DNA of 64,000 nucleotides from positions 1 through 64,000 of the forward strand of contig JAGCYH010000010.1 of NCBI GenBank assembly GCA_017960905.1. The letters run 5' to 3'. The notes below the pieces were generated by a model. It was not told the origin of the DNA, searched no databases, and worked only from the letters and a program-made list of their open reading frames with translations. Of this stretch, positions 18,732-26,229 are shown piece after piece. The translations under genes and the position numbers were made by a program. The stretch is from Bacteroidales bacterium (GTDB lineage Bacteria > Bacteroidota > Bacteroidia > Bacteroidales > Marinilabiliaceae). Within the stretch, counting starts at the first letter, position 1. Each line of letters starts with the position of its first letter.

Positions 18732-19766
18732 ATGAGTGTGTCTAAAGGCGATAGGGTTGTTTTCTTGAACGAATCGGGTGGCGGTATTGTGTCGCGCATC
18801 GAGGGGCGCATTGTCTTCGTCGAAGACGAAGACGGATTTGAGATGCCGGTAAGCATGAGCGAAGTGGTTGTGGTGGAGCAACACGCCGCCCAAAAAGCCG
18901 AAGCCGAAGAGCGCCGTGCCGAGGAACGGCGCTCTGAAGTACCTGAAATTGAGACCGATACGGATTATAAATACGAAGAGGAACAAGCCGATGACGCTAA
19001 TCCGCGTTTCGCCCTCGCTTTTCTCAAAAGCGACAAGGGCAACAGCGGATACCTCGATTTGTACGCAGTGAACGACAGCAACAACTTCGTTTTTTTCTCC
19101 ATCACCGAACTTGCCGACGGCAACAACGTGCGTATGCTGCACTACGGCACCATAGAGCCTAACACCAAGCTGATGCTCGACCGCTACAACCCGCAACGCA
19201 TTGATAATCAGAGCTGGCAATGCCAACTGATACTGTTTCGCAAAAACAAAGTTTTTGCGTCGTATCCGCCGGTGTGCAACGTGCTGAAAATCAAAGCGTC
19301 GAAGTTCTTCCGCGATGGCGGATTCACCGATAACGAATACTTCGACGAGAAAGCTGTTGTGTGTCAGGTTATTAAAGATGAGTTTCAATCGAAGATTGAA
19401 ACACTGAGCGCGCACGACATGCACGCCATAGTCCGCCAAAAAGAACACGTTGAAAAACCTAAAAAGTCGAAACGCGCTACTAATGAGATAGTTGAAATTG
19501 ATTTGCACATCGATGAGGTGCTCGATTCGACGGCGGGTCTGACAAATGGTGAGATGCTCGAAGCCCAGATACACCGTTTCCGCAGTGTGATGGAGGATTA
19601 CGCCACATGCCACGGACAGCGGATTGTTTTCATCCATGGCGTGGGCAACGGCACATTGAAAGCCGAAGTGCGGAAGATTTTAGACCGCGAATACCGAAAA
19701 TGCAACTACCAAGACGCGTCGTTTAAGGAATACGGCTACGGCGCGACTATGGTAACTATCGTATAA
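18732..19766 (+). CDS. DUF2027 and Smr-domain protein
   Basis: About 344 residues. The N-terminal part starts SVSKGDRVVFLNESGGGIVSRI and contains beta-rich DUF2027 segments, joined by an acidic Glu/Ala-rich linker (about 60-90). The C-terminal Smr domain (about 265-344) has the DLHIDE, FIHGVGNGTL and YGYGATMV motifs; Smr domains are nucleases or nucleic-acid binders related to the MutS2 C-terminus. A GTG start at 18681 is possible on paper, but it lies inside the upstream terminator hairpin, and the ATG at 18732 gives the family N-terminus. Four short perfect hairpins fall in the gene (18813-18833, 18908-18935, 19239-19259, 19382-19402). The cellular role is unknown. Confidence 0.83.
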   Translation: MSVSKGDRVVFLNESGGGIVSRIEGRIVFVEDEDGFEMPVSMSEVVVVEQHAAQKAEAEERRAEERRSEVPEIETDTDYKYEEEQADDANPRFALAFLKSDKGNSGYLDLYAVNDSNNFVFFSITELADGNNVRMLHYGTIEPNTKLMLDRYNPQRIDNQSWQCQLILFRKNKVFASYPPVCNVLKIKASKFFRDGGFTDNEYFDEKAVVCQVIKDEFQSKIETLSAHDMHAIVRQKEHVEKPKKSKRATNEIVEIDLHIDEVLDSTAGLTNGEMLEAQIHRFRSVMEDYATCHGQRIVFIHGVGNGTLKAEVRKILDREYRKCNYQDASFKEYGYGATMVTIV

Positions 19767-19811
19767 TAAGCAATTTACAAAAACCAACAGAAAAACAATA
19801 ATCGACAGAAT

Positions 19812-21350
19812 ATGTTAGTAAAAACCTTCGGATCAGCAGTGAGTGGCATCGACGCTTATACAATCACAATGGAAGTGAACGTCAGTGCCGGATTGAAATT
19901 TTTCATTGTCGGCTTGCCCGACAATGCAGTGAAAGAGAGCGAGCAGCGCATGGAGTCGGCGATAAAGGAGAACGGATGGCACTGGCCCGGACAGAAGATA
20001 GTGATAAACATGGCGCCGGCCGACATACGCAAAGAGGGCTCGGCCTACGACCTGCCGCTTGCCATAGGCATTCTGGCTTCGACCGAGCAGATACCGGCCG
20101 ACAATCTGCACAAATACATAATAATGGGCGAGTTGTCGCTCGACGGCAGTCTGATGCCCGTGAAGGGCGTGTTGCCAATGGCTATCAAGGCCAAGGAAGA
20201 GGGTTTCGAAGGTTGCATTTTGCCAAGGCAAAATGCAAAAGAAGCCGCCATAGTAAGCGGTCTGAAAGTGTATGGCGCCGAGTCGATAAAACAAGTGGCT
20301 CAGTTTCTGACGGATGGCACCGGTCTTACGCCTATTGATGCAAATATAGAAGAGGAATTTAGAAATGGCATCAATCACGTCGATTTCGACTTTTCGGAGG
20401 TAAAAGGTCAGGAAAATGTGAAACGTGCTCTTGAAATAGCCGCCGCCGGTGGTCACAATATACTGCTTATCGGTGCGCCAGGTTCAGGTAAGAGTATGAT
20501 GGCCAAGCGGTTACCGTCTATTTTGCCTCCGCTCACATTGAGCGAGGCTCTCGAAACAACAAAAATACATTCGGTGGCCGGAAAAATAAAATCTGACACA
20601 TCGCTCATTACACAGCGGCCTTTCCGTAGTCCGCACCACACAATATCCGATGTGGCTCTTGTCGGCGGCGGAAGTTTTCCGCAGCCGGGCGAGATTTCGC
20701 TTTCGCACAACGGTGTGCTTTTTTTGGACGAATTGCCTGAGTTTAAGCGCACTGTGCTCGAAGTGATGCGTCAGCCGCTCGAAGACAGACATATAACGAT
20801 CTCGCGTTCACGTTTTTCGGTCGAATATCCGGCCAGTTTCATGCTCGTTGCGAGCATGAACCCTTGCCCGTGCGGATACTTCAATCACCCTGAGCGTCAG
20901 TGTGTTTGCTCGCCCGGCATGGTGCAGAAGTATTTGGGACGAATCTCAGGACCGCTATTGGACCGTATCGACTTGCATATCGAAGTTGTGCCAGTGCCGT
21001 TCAACAAGTTGGCCGAAGCGCCGCCCGCCGAGCCGAGTGCTGAGATTCGCAAACGTGTTATAGCTGCGCGAAACATTCAAAATAAGCGTTATGCCGCCGA
21101 CGACGGCATACACTGCAACGCACAGATGACATCGAAGTTGCTCACCAAATACGCACAACCCGATGCGCAAGGCCGCATGATACTCAAAGCCGCAATGGAA
21201 AAGCTCGGCCTTTCGGCTCGAGCTTACGACCGTATTCTTAAAGTGGCTCGTACCATTGCCGACCTCGACAATTCGGAGCATATTCAGGCCTCGCATATCG
21301 CCGAAGCCATTCAATATCGCTCGCTCGACCGCGACACGTGGGGCAACTGA
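19812..21350 (+). CDS. comM: ComM/YifB-type Mg-chelatase-like AAA+ ATPase
   Basis: 512 residues, full length. Domains in order: an N-terminal ribosomal-S5-like fold (about 1-180, SGIDAYTITMEVNVSAGLKFFIVGLPD), an AAA+ module with Walker A GAPGSGKSMM (about 217), Walker B GVLFLDELPEF and MRQPLEDRHITISRS, then a zinc-binding loop MNPCPCGYFNHPERQCVC and the C-terminal Mg-chelatase-type domain. In transformable bacteria ComM is a branch-migration helicase that extends integration of incoming DNA. A 12-bp palindrome (20213-20238) and a 10-bp hairpin (20838-20860) lie within it. Directly after its stop codon, and in the same frame, begins a toxin-like gene tail. Confidence 0.93.
   Translation: MLVKTFGSAVSGIDAYTITMEVNVSAGLKFFIVGLPDNAVKESEQRMESAIKENGWHWPGQKIVINMAPADIRKEGSAYDLPLAIGILASTEQIPADNLHKYIIMGELSLDGSLMPVKGVLPMAIKAKEEGFEGCILPRQNAKEAAIVSGLKVYGAESIKQVAQFLTDGTGLTPIDANIEEEFRNGINHVDFDFSEVKGQENVKRALEIAAAGGHNILLIGAPGSGKSMMAKRLPSILPPLTLSEALETTKIHSVAGKIKSDTSLITQRPFRSPHHTISDVALVGGGSFPQPGEISLSHNGVLFLDELPEFKRTVLEVMRQPLEDRHITISRSRFSVEYPASFMLVASMNPCPCGYFNHPERQCVCSPGMVQKYLGRISGPLLDRIDLHIEVVPVPFNKLAEAPPAEPSAEIRKRVIAARNIQNKRYAADDGIHCNAQMTSKLLTKYAQPDAQGRMILKAAMEKLGLSARAYDRILKVARTIADLDNSEHIQASHIAEAIQYRSLDRDTWGN
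20213..20238. repeat. intragenic palindrome in comM, 12-bp arms
   Basis: TTGCATTTTGCC and its complement around AA. Confidence 0.85.
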
Positions 21351-21653
21351 TGTTGTGGCTTCTACGAATTCAAATCCGTCAAAGACGTTCCGCCAGCCAA
21401 CTTCCTTGAGCAGTTCGGCAAAGATTTGAAAAACACCGATGTTTCCGACCTGTCGCAGATTAAATGGATTTTCGACGGAAAGAAGGTGACGCAGCAGCAA
21501 CTCACTGATGCTATCAAGGAAACTATTGATAAATGGAAAGTGCCTGAAGATGTTTTGAATAAGTGGGGCTATTCAAAATATCAATCAGATGTGTTCAAAA
21601 CAGAAGTGTTGTATAAAGACGAGATATATAAAGAAATATTCAAATCATATTAG
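21351..21653 (+). pseudogene. 5'-truncated toxin-like C-terminal fragment
   Basis: An open frame of about 100 codons starts immediately after the comM stop, in the same frame, with no ATG. The only initiator-like codon is a TTG at 21426, which would give 75 residues. The translated stretch begins CCGFYEFKSVKDVPPANFLE and ends EIYKEIFKSY. It resembles C-terminal toxin domains of large polymorphic toxins. The early GFYEFK could be the E-x-K part of a nuclease-fold active site, in which case the upstream catalytic Asp is missing. I infer a displaced toxin tail without delivery domains or start codon. The following gene starts 1 nt after its stop, as in toxin-immunity pairs. Base composition shifts from host-like to AT-rich within it. 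Confidence 0.5.
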
Positions 21654-21654
21654 T

Positions 21655-22650
21655 ATGAAGTTAATTTCAAAAACTATAGAAAAAGGAATGACAGGATTAT
21701 ATAGTGGTCATGGCGAAATAATAAAAGCATTTGCTGGAAGTTATTCTTTTGTGAATGGTGACATTAAATTTGAAAGTATAAATTCAAATGTGGATTATGT
21801 TCTGCAACCTATAGATAAATCTATAGTTAAGGTAGAAAACGGAATCCTATATTTATATTGGAATGGGGAATTCCAGAAAATGTCTTGTATGAATATAGAT
21901 GATTCAATTGTTGTGTACAACAATAATTATTATGTTACTTATTGTAGGGTAAATGATATAATAAAAGTTTTATGCGTTGATAAAGATGATGAATATTTAT
22001 TTGATATTCCGTCCAATGATAGTTTAAGATGTAAGAAATTAGTTTCAAAAGTAATCGTTTTTGGTGATGTATCTGACAAAGCTTTACTTTTCTACGCCAA
22101 AACCGGGCAACGCCTATGGGAATACAAAGAAGAAGACGAGAATCTGAAAATCAACGGTCGTTGCATTCCCGTTGTCGACGATGTGGTGGTGGTGATAAGC
22201 CAAGACTGTATAATACCGGAAAAGATTCAAGGGTTTAATATACAGACAGGTGAAAAATTGTGGGTTTTAGATTTGAGTGAAAGGGGATGCCCTAATACTT
22301 TTTTTTGCGGCGGTGATAATATGTTGTATGGTTGTGTTCCTTGTTATAAAGAACTTCTTTTGTTTTGTCTAAATCCTTACACAGGGAGTCTTGAGTCATG
22401 GAATCTTTTGTCTGACGAAGATTTAGATGTTATGCCTTGGAATGTCACCATGCACGGCCGCCAGCTATACTACACCGACAACCGCCGCGGCAACGAGATA
22501 GGCGTAATCGATGTCGACAAGCGCGAGCTCATTGAGCGCGTGCCGCTCAATATCAAGAAAAAAGTAACCATAGGCGAGCCTGTGGTTACTGACGATAAGG
22601 TATATGTATTTATTCGGGATTTGCAGGAGCTTAGAGTGTTTGAAAAATAG
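21655..22650 (+). CDS. PQQ-like beta-propeller protein, possible immunity protein
   Basis: 331 residues from the ATG at 21655; an upstream in-frame GTG would overlap the preceding frame heavily. There is no signal peptide or TM segment, so it should be cytoplasmic. Repeated short strands such as KTGQRLWEYKEED, IQTGEKLWVLDLS and YTGSLESWNLL are the QTGxxLW signature of PQQ-type propeller blades. The gene follows a toxin-like tail by 1 nt, so an immunity role is plausible but unproven. Composition is patchy: AT-rich for most of its length, with GC-rich host-like blocks near 22080-22200 and 22440-22580, suggesting recombination between divergent alleles. I do not recognise a named family. Confidence 0.6.
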   Translation: MKLISKTIEKGMTGLYSGHGEIIKAFAGSYSFVNGDIKFESINSNVDYVLQPIDKSIVKVENGILYLYWNGEFQKMSCMNIDDSIVVYNNNYYVTYCRVNDIIKVLCVDKDDEYLFDIPSNDSLRCKKLVSKVIVFGDVSDKALLFYAKTGQRLWEYKEEDENLKINGRCIPVVDDVVVVISQDCIIPEKIQGFNIQTGEKLWVLDLSERGCPNTFFCGGDNMLYGCVPCYKELLLFCLNPYTGSLESWNLLSDEDLDVMPWNVTMHGRQLYYTDNRRGNEIGVIDVDKRELIERVPLNIKKKVTIGEPVVTDDKVYVFIRDLQELRVFEK

Positions 22651-22667
22651 CATTTCATTAGCTCCAT

Positions 22668-22723
22668 CGTTCGGCGTAGCCTCTAGGCTACGCCAAAGCT
22701 AAAAGCAAGGCTCCAGCCTTGCG
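22668..22723 (-). repeat. two-hairpin palindromic element, copy 2 (inverted)
   Basis: CGTTCGGCGTAGCC..GGCTACGCC followed by GCAAGG..CCTTGCG: the reverse complement of the arrangement at 126-179. Each half forms its own short hairpin. Confidence 0.6.
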
Positions 22724-22779
22724 AAAAAAAGATTAAACGAACAATGCCCGAAAGGGCGAAAATCCCAAGTTACCCCCAT

Positions 22780-22922
22780 TTTGATACAAAAACGAGCCTC
22801 AGTTACCCCTGGTTTGATACAAAAATTACCCTAAGTTACCCCCAGTTTGATACAAAAAAATATTATTTTTACCTTGCTTTTGATACAAAAATGATTTATT
22901 TTTGCCTTGTGTTTGATACAAA
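22780..22922 (+). promoter_or_regulatory. five operator-like repeats TTTGATACAAA at exact 33-bp spacing
   Basis: The dyad-symmetric word TTTGATACAAA starts at 22780, 22813, 22846, 22879 and 22912, an exact 33-bp period. The first three copies are also preceded by AGTTACCCC. A -7 promoter element lies between copies 4 and 5, and copy 5 ends 6 bp before the ATPase start codon. Sites on roughly one face of the helix around a promoter suggest cooperative binding of a repressor, possibly autoregulation of the ATPase. Confidence 0.7.
22897..22904 (+). promoter_or_regulatory. -7 element TATTTTTG for the AAA ATPase gene
   Basis: TAnnTTTG between operator copies 4 and 5, 24 bp before the ATG at 22929. 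Confidence 0.55.
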
Positions 22923-22928
22923 AACACT

Positions 22929-24272
22929 ATGGAAAGAGCTGCAATAGAGAAACTTAGAGAGTGGAAGAGCTCGGCCGGTCGTAAGCCGTTGGTAATTCGT
23001 GGCGCGCGACAGGTTGGAAAAACTACGCTTGTCAATCAATTCGCCAAGGAGTTTGATAGCTATTTGTACCTTAATTTGGACAAAAACGGCGATTTGAACC
23101 TTTTCGAAGAAGATGATGTCAATGTGCTGTTGGACAGGATATATTTCCATTGTAAGAAGCCCAAAAAACAAGGTACGACGCTTTTGTTTATCGATGAGAT
23201 ACAGAATTCGGCTAACGCGATAAAGCAGTTGAGGTATTTTTACGAGGAAATGCCTGATTTATACGTAATAGCAGCTGTTTCGCTTTTGGAAAGCCATATA
23301 GATTTCAAGGCGTCTTTCCCCGTTGGTCGGGTGCAGTATCTTGCCTTGCGTCCATGTTCGTTTTTGGAATTTCTTGAATGGATTGGCGAATCGTCTGATG
23401 CGCAGGCTGTTATGGAGCATAAGGGCCATTATGTACATGACCGTCTGATGTCTTATTTTATGAATTACATGCTCGTTGGAGGTATGCCTGCTGCAATTGA
23501 AAAGTATGCCGAAAAGCGTGATGTTATAGCAACCGATAGTGTTTATTCGTCGCTGATGAATTCGTATCGCGATGATGTGGAAAAATATGCGACGAAAGAT
23601 TCTTCTGCGTCAGTTATTCGCTTGATAATCAACGATGGATGGCCTTTCGCGGCTGAGCAGATAACGTTAAATAATTTTGCCGGAAGTAACTATCGTTCGC
23701 GTGAGATAGGTGCTGCTTTGCAGACAATTTCGCGTGCGTTGCTGATGGAACTCGTTTATCCGGTTACAGACACCAAGTTGCCGTTAATGCCAAATTCCCG
23801 TCGCAGGCCGAAGTTGATATGGCTCGATACCGGACTTGTGAATTATATGGCCGGCGTACGAAACGAGATATTCAATATAAACGATATTTTGTCTGTCTGG
23901 CGCGGACGTATAGCAGAACATATTGTTGCACAAGAACTTATAGCTGATGATTTTGAGTTCTCGACGCGCCGTTTTTTCTGGGTGCGAGATAAAGATAGCT
24001 CATCGGCCGAGGTTGATTTCGTTTTCCGTTATAAAAATATGATGATACCGATTGAAGTTAAATCTGGTGTTAATTCAAAACTTAAATCATTGCATATTTT
24101 TATGGACAATGCGCCTCACGGCTACGCCGTGAGGGTTTGGCCACAACCATTTTCTGTCGATAATGTTAAAACACAGTCAGGTAAAGAGTTCTGTCTGATA
24201 AATCTGCCGTTTTATTATGTTGGTATATTGGAGAATGTGCTCGATACTGTAACTAAATCAACCGTTATTTGA
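22929..24272 (+). CDS. AAA_14/DUF4143-type ATPase
   Basis: 447 residues. The N-terminal P-loop ATPase has Walker A RGARQVGKTTLVNQF (about residues 20-35) and Walker B TLLFIDEIQ (about 78-86). The C-terminal DUF4143 part shows WLDTGLVNYMAG and the nuclease-like E-x-D-F..PIEVKSG segment (SSSAEVDFVFRYKNMMIPIEVKSG spans it, about 358-381), which resembles a restriction-endonuclease-like core. Where relatives have a GSS-type sensor loop, this protein reads AAVSLLES. Such ATPases are abundant, often in variable regions, and their function is unknown. The gene has its own promoter embedded in five operator-like repeats. A 9-bp hairpin lies at 24114-24134. Confidence 0.85.
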   Translation: MERAAIEKLREWKSSAGRKPLVIRGARQVGKTTLVNQFAKEFDSYLYLNLDKNGDLNLFEEDDVNVLLDRIYFHCKKPKKQGTTLLFIDEIQNSANAIKQLRYFYEEMPDLYVIAAVSLLESHIDFKASFPVGRVQYLALRPCSFLEFLEWIGESSDAQAVMEHKGHYVHDRLMSYFMNYMLVGGMPAAIEKYAEKRDVIATDSVYSSLMNSYRDDVEKYATKDSSASVIRLIINDGWPFAAEQITLNNFAGSNYRSREIGAALQTISRALLMELVYPVTDTKLPLMPNSRRRPKLIWLDTGLVNYMAGVRNEIFNINDILSVWRGRIAEHIVAQELIADDFEFSTRRFFWVRDKDSSSAEVDFVFRYKNMMIPIEVKSGVNSKLKSLHIFMDNAPHGYAVRVWPQPFSVDNVKTQSGKEFCLINLPFYYVGILENVLDTVTKSTVI

Positions 24273-24302
24273 CAAAGTTTTTGTGCATCAGACTAAAAGT
24301 CA

Positions 24303-24310
24303 TAACTTTG
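24303..24310 (+). promoter_or_regulatory. -7 element TAACTTTG for the 24331-27630 operon
   Basis: TAnnTTTG 21 bp before the ATG at 24331. It rules out the upstream in-frame ATG at 24283 as the start. Confidence 0.65.
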
Positions 24311-24330
24311 CAAATATTTTTAAAATAACG

Positions 24331-24540
24331 ATGGCGAAATTATTTCTGTTGGTTTTAGCCGTTGTAGGCGTGGCAGTGATATTGCTGTGTATCAGAATAT
24401 TACTGAAGCGTAACGGCACATTTCACTCTGAACATATAGGTCAGAGCAAGGCTATGCGCGAGCGTGGCATACACTGCGCACAGGCTACAGACAGGATAGA
24501 ACACGCATCGACGTTGAACGTAACCGACATGGAGAAATGA
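24331..24540 (+). CDS. small single-pass membrane protein
   Basis: 69 residues: one TM helix (about 3-24, LFLLVLAVVGVAVILLCIRI), then a polar tail with HIGQSKAMRERGIHCAQATDR. I believe small proteins with a similar tail recur in Bacteroidales genomes, but I know no function. The start is set by the promoter at 24303-24310. It is the first gene of an operon: its last codons overlap the start of the next gene by 4 nt (ATGA), so the small protein and the membrane glycosyltransferase are probably translationally coupled. Confidence 0.7.
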   Translation: MAKLFLLVLAVVGVAVILLCIRILLKRNGTFHSEHIGQSKAMRERGIHCAQATDRIEHASTLNVTDMEK

Positions 24541-26228
24541 AAAAAGGCGTAGCAAAACAAAACGAGCCCGTAGAGAGCTCGTTTTTCGACCAATACAGCA
24601 ACATTATTTTCTGGGTGTTGATGGCTGTGACGACAGTGGTGTCGCTGCTGCTGTTCAACTTCCGCATCGACGAGGGCGGCGACGACAGCACTTACATCTG
24701 CCGCGCCATCGACCTGCTCAAAGAAGGCCGTTACCCGTCGTATCAGGGGCCGCTCTATCCGATGTTTCTGAGCCTGGTGATTGCGCTTTTCGGCACAAAG
24801 CTGTCGATGCTCAAATTCACCTCGCTGCTGTTCATAATTGCCGGTCAGATAGCGTTTTACCGGACTCTGAAAGGCCGAATCGGCATCCGGCTTCTGCTTA
24901 GTGTGCTGTTGCTTTTGTCGGTCAATTCGTGGTATCTGTTTTTTGCCAGCCAGACGTACAACGAGGCACTTTTCATCTTGCTGCAATATTTGCTTATGGG
25001 CGCTGTAATACGCTTTGAATCAAAGGATTTGCCAACGCTCAAGAGTGGCTTGGCAGCTTCGCTGCCAAGCGGTTTGCTCACTGTGGCCTGTCTGCTCACC
25101 CGCTCGATAGGGTGGGGCTTGTGCATGGTCAATGTGGCGTATCTCTGCGTGCGCCGTCAGTACCGAAAGGCACTGACGTACGTGGCGAGTGTGGCGGTGC
25201 TGTTCGGTGTGTTTCAGGGAGTTAAGGCGCTCATATGGGGCGATGTCAAAGAGCAGAGCCAGTTGGCAACGCTGCTTCAGGTCGATCCGTACGACCCGGC
25301 CGACGGTCAGGAGACGGTTGGCGGTTTCGCCAAGCGTTTCATCGACAATTCGCAACTATATGTGTCGAAGCATTTTATGCGCATCGTGGGGTTCAAAGAC
25401 CCCAACAACCGCGAGACGTCGGCGCCGGTGACGGTGCTGGTGTATCTGCTATTCGGATACGGCTGTTATTGCGCCTTTCGGCGCAATAAATATCTGCTAT
25501 ACATGGCGTTGAGCTCGGCCATGATGCTCGGAATGACGTTTGTGATACTGCAGCCTATATGGGACCAACAACGACTGATAATGCCGTATGTGCCTATGGC
25601 AATGGTAGTTATGCTGTTCGGTGCGCGATGTCTGTTCAACCTGTTGTCGAAAAAAGTGTCGCTTTACTTGTGCGGAGCGTTGGTGGGCATTGTTACGCTG
25701 ACCTCTTTCTCGCAGACGCGCGAGAAAGTTGATCTTGTTACTCTGCGGCAGAATTTCAAGGGCGATGTCTATTACGGCTACACGCCCGACTGGGTCAACT
25801 ACCTGTCGATGTGCGAATATGCCGCCGGCAATCTGCCCGAAGGGTCGTATGTGGCTTGCCGTAAGCCCAATATGGCGCGCATCTATGGCAACGGACAGAA
25901 GTTTTACGGCATTTACACCATACCGTCGGAGGACCCCGACGAGCTGATGCAGCAACTGCGCGACCGCAACGTGACGCACATCATACTCGCGAGCCTGCGA
26001 CGCGACCCGTTGATAAATGACGGTCAGGTGATTAACACCATTCACCGATATATGAATTTTGTAGTCAAAAAATATCCCGCCGCTTTCTTGTTGCGCTATC
26101 AGCTTGGCGACGACAAAAACGAGCCGGCTTATCTTTTCGAAATAGACTATAATTACATTGACAAAATGAAAGCCGCTGAAACGGCAAGTGAGGGAATCCA
26201 AAACACTGAAGATGAAAAGGTTGACTAA
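24537..26228 (+). CDS. multi-pass membrane glycosyltransferase, GT39/ArnT-like
   Basis: 563 residues. Multiple TM helices cover about 20-400 and a soluble C-terminal region about 420-563. After the first helix comes FRIDEGGDDSTYICRAIDLL, with the acidic loop typical of GT-C enzymes of the PMT/ArnT group, then GRYPSYQGPLYPMFL. Family members transfer a sugar from a polyprenyl-phosphate carrier on the periplasmic side of the membrane. The next gene encodes a GT2 enzyme of the polyprenyl-phosphate-sugar synthase type, which would supply such a donor. The acceptor is unknown. Hairpins of 10-bp arms lie at 25048-25070 and 25466-25489. Confidence 0.75.
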   Translation: MKKGVAKQNEPVESSFFDQYSNIIFWVLMAVTTVVSLLLFNFRIDEGGDDSTYICRAIDLLKEGRYPSYQGPLYPMFLSLVIALFGTKLSMLKFTSLLFIIAGQIAFYRTLKGRIGIRLLLSVLLLLSVNSWYLFFASQTYNEALFILLQYLLMGAVIRFESKDLPTLKSGLAASLPSGLLTVACLLTRSIGWGLCMVNVAYLCVRRQYRKALTYVASVAVLFGVFQGVKALIWGDVKEQSQLATLLQVDPYDPADGQETVGGFAKRFIDNSQLYVSKHFMRIVGFKDPNNRETSAPVTVLVYLLFGYGCYCAFRRNKYLLYMALSSAMMLGMTFVILQPIWDQQRLIMPYVPMAMVVMLFGARCLFNLLSKKVSLYLCGALVGIVTLTSFSQTREKVDLVTLRQNFKGDVYYGYTPDWVNYLSMCEYAAGNLPEGSYVACRKPNMARIYGNGQKFYGIYTIPSEDPDELMQQLRDRNVTHIILASLRRDPLINDGQVINTIHRYMNFVVKKYPAAFLLRYQLGDDKNEPAYLFEIDYNYIDKMKAAETASEGIQNTEDEKVD

Positions 26229-26229
26229 T

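Noticed and set aside
22780..22922. CRISPR array at the 33-bp periodic repeats
   Set aside because: The constant part is only 11 bp, the intervening sequence is partly shared between units, and there are no cas genes.
22744..22947. 67-codon ORF with repeated FDTK words
   Set aside because: It is produced by the 33-bp operator repeats, whose period is a multiple of three. The repeats are better explained as regulatory DNA overlapping the ATPase start.
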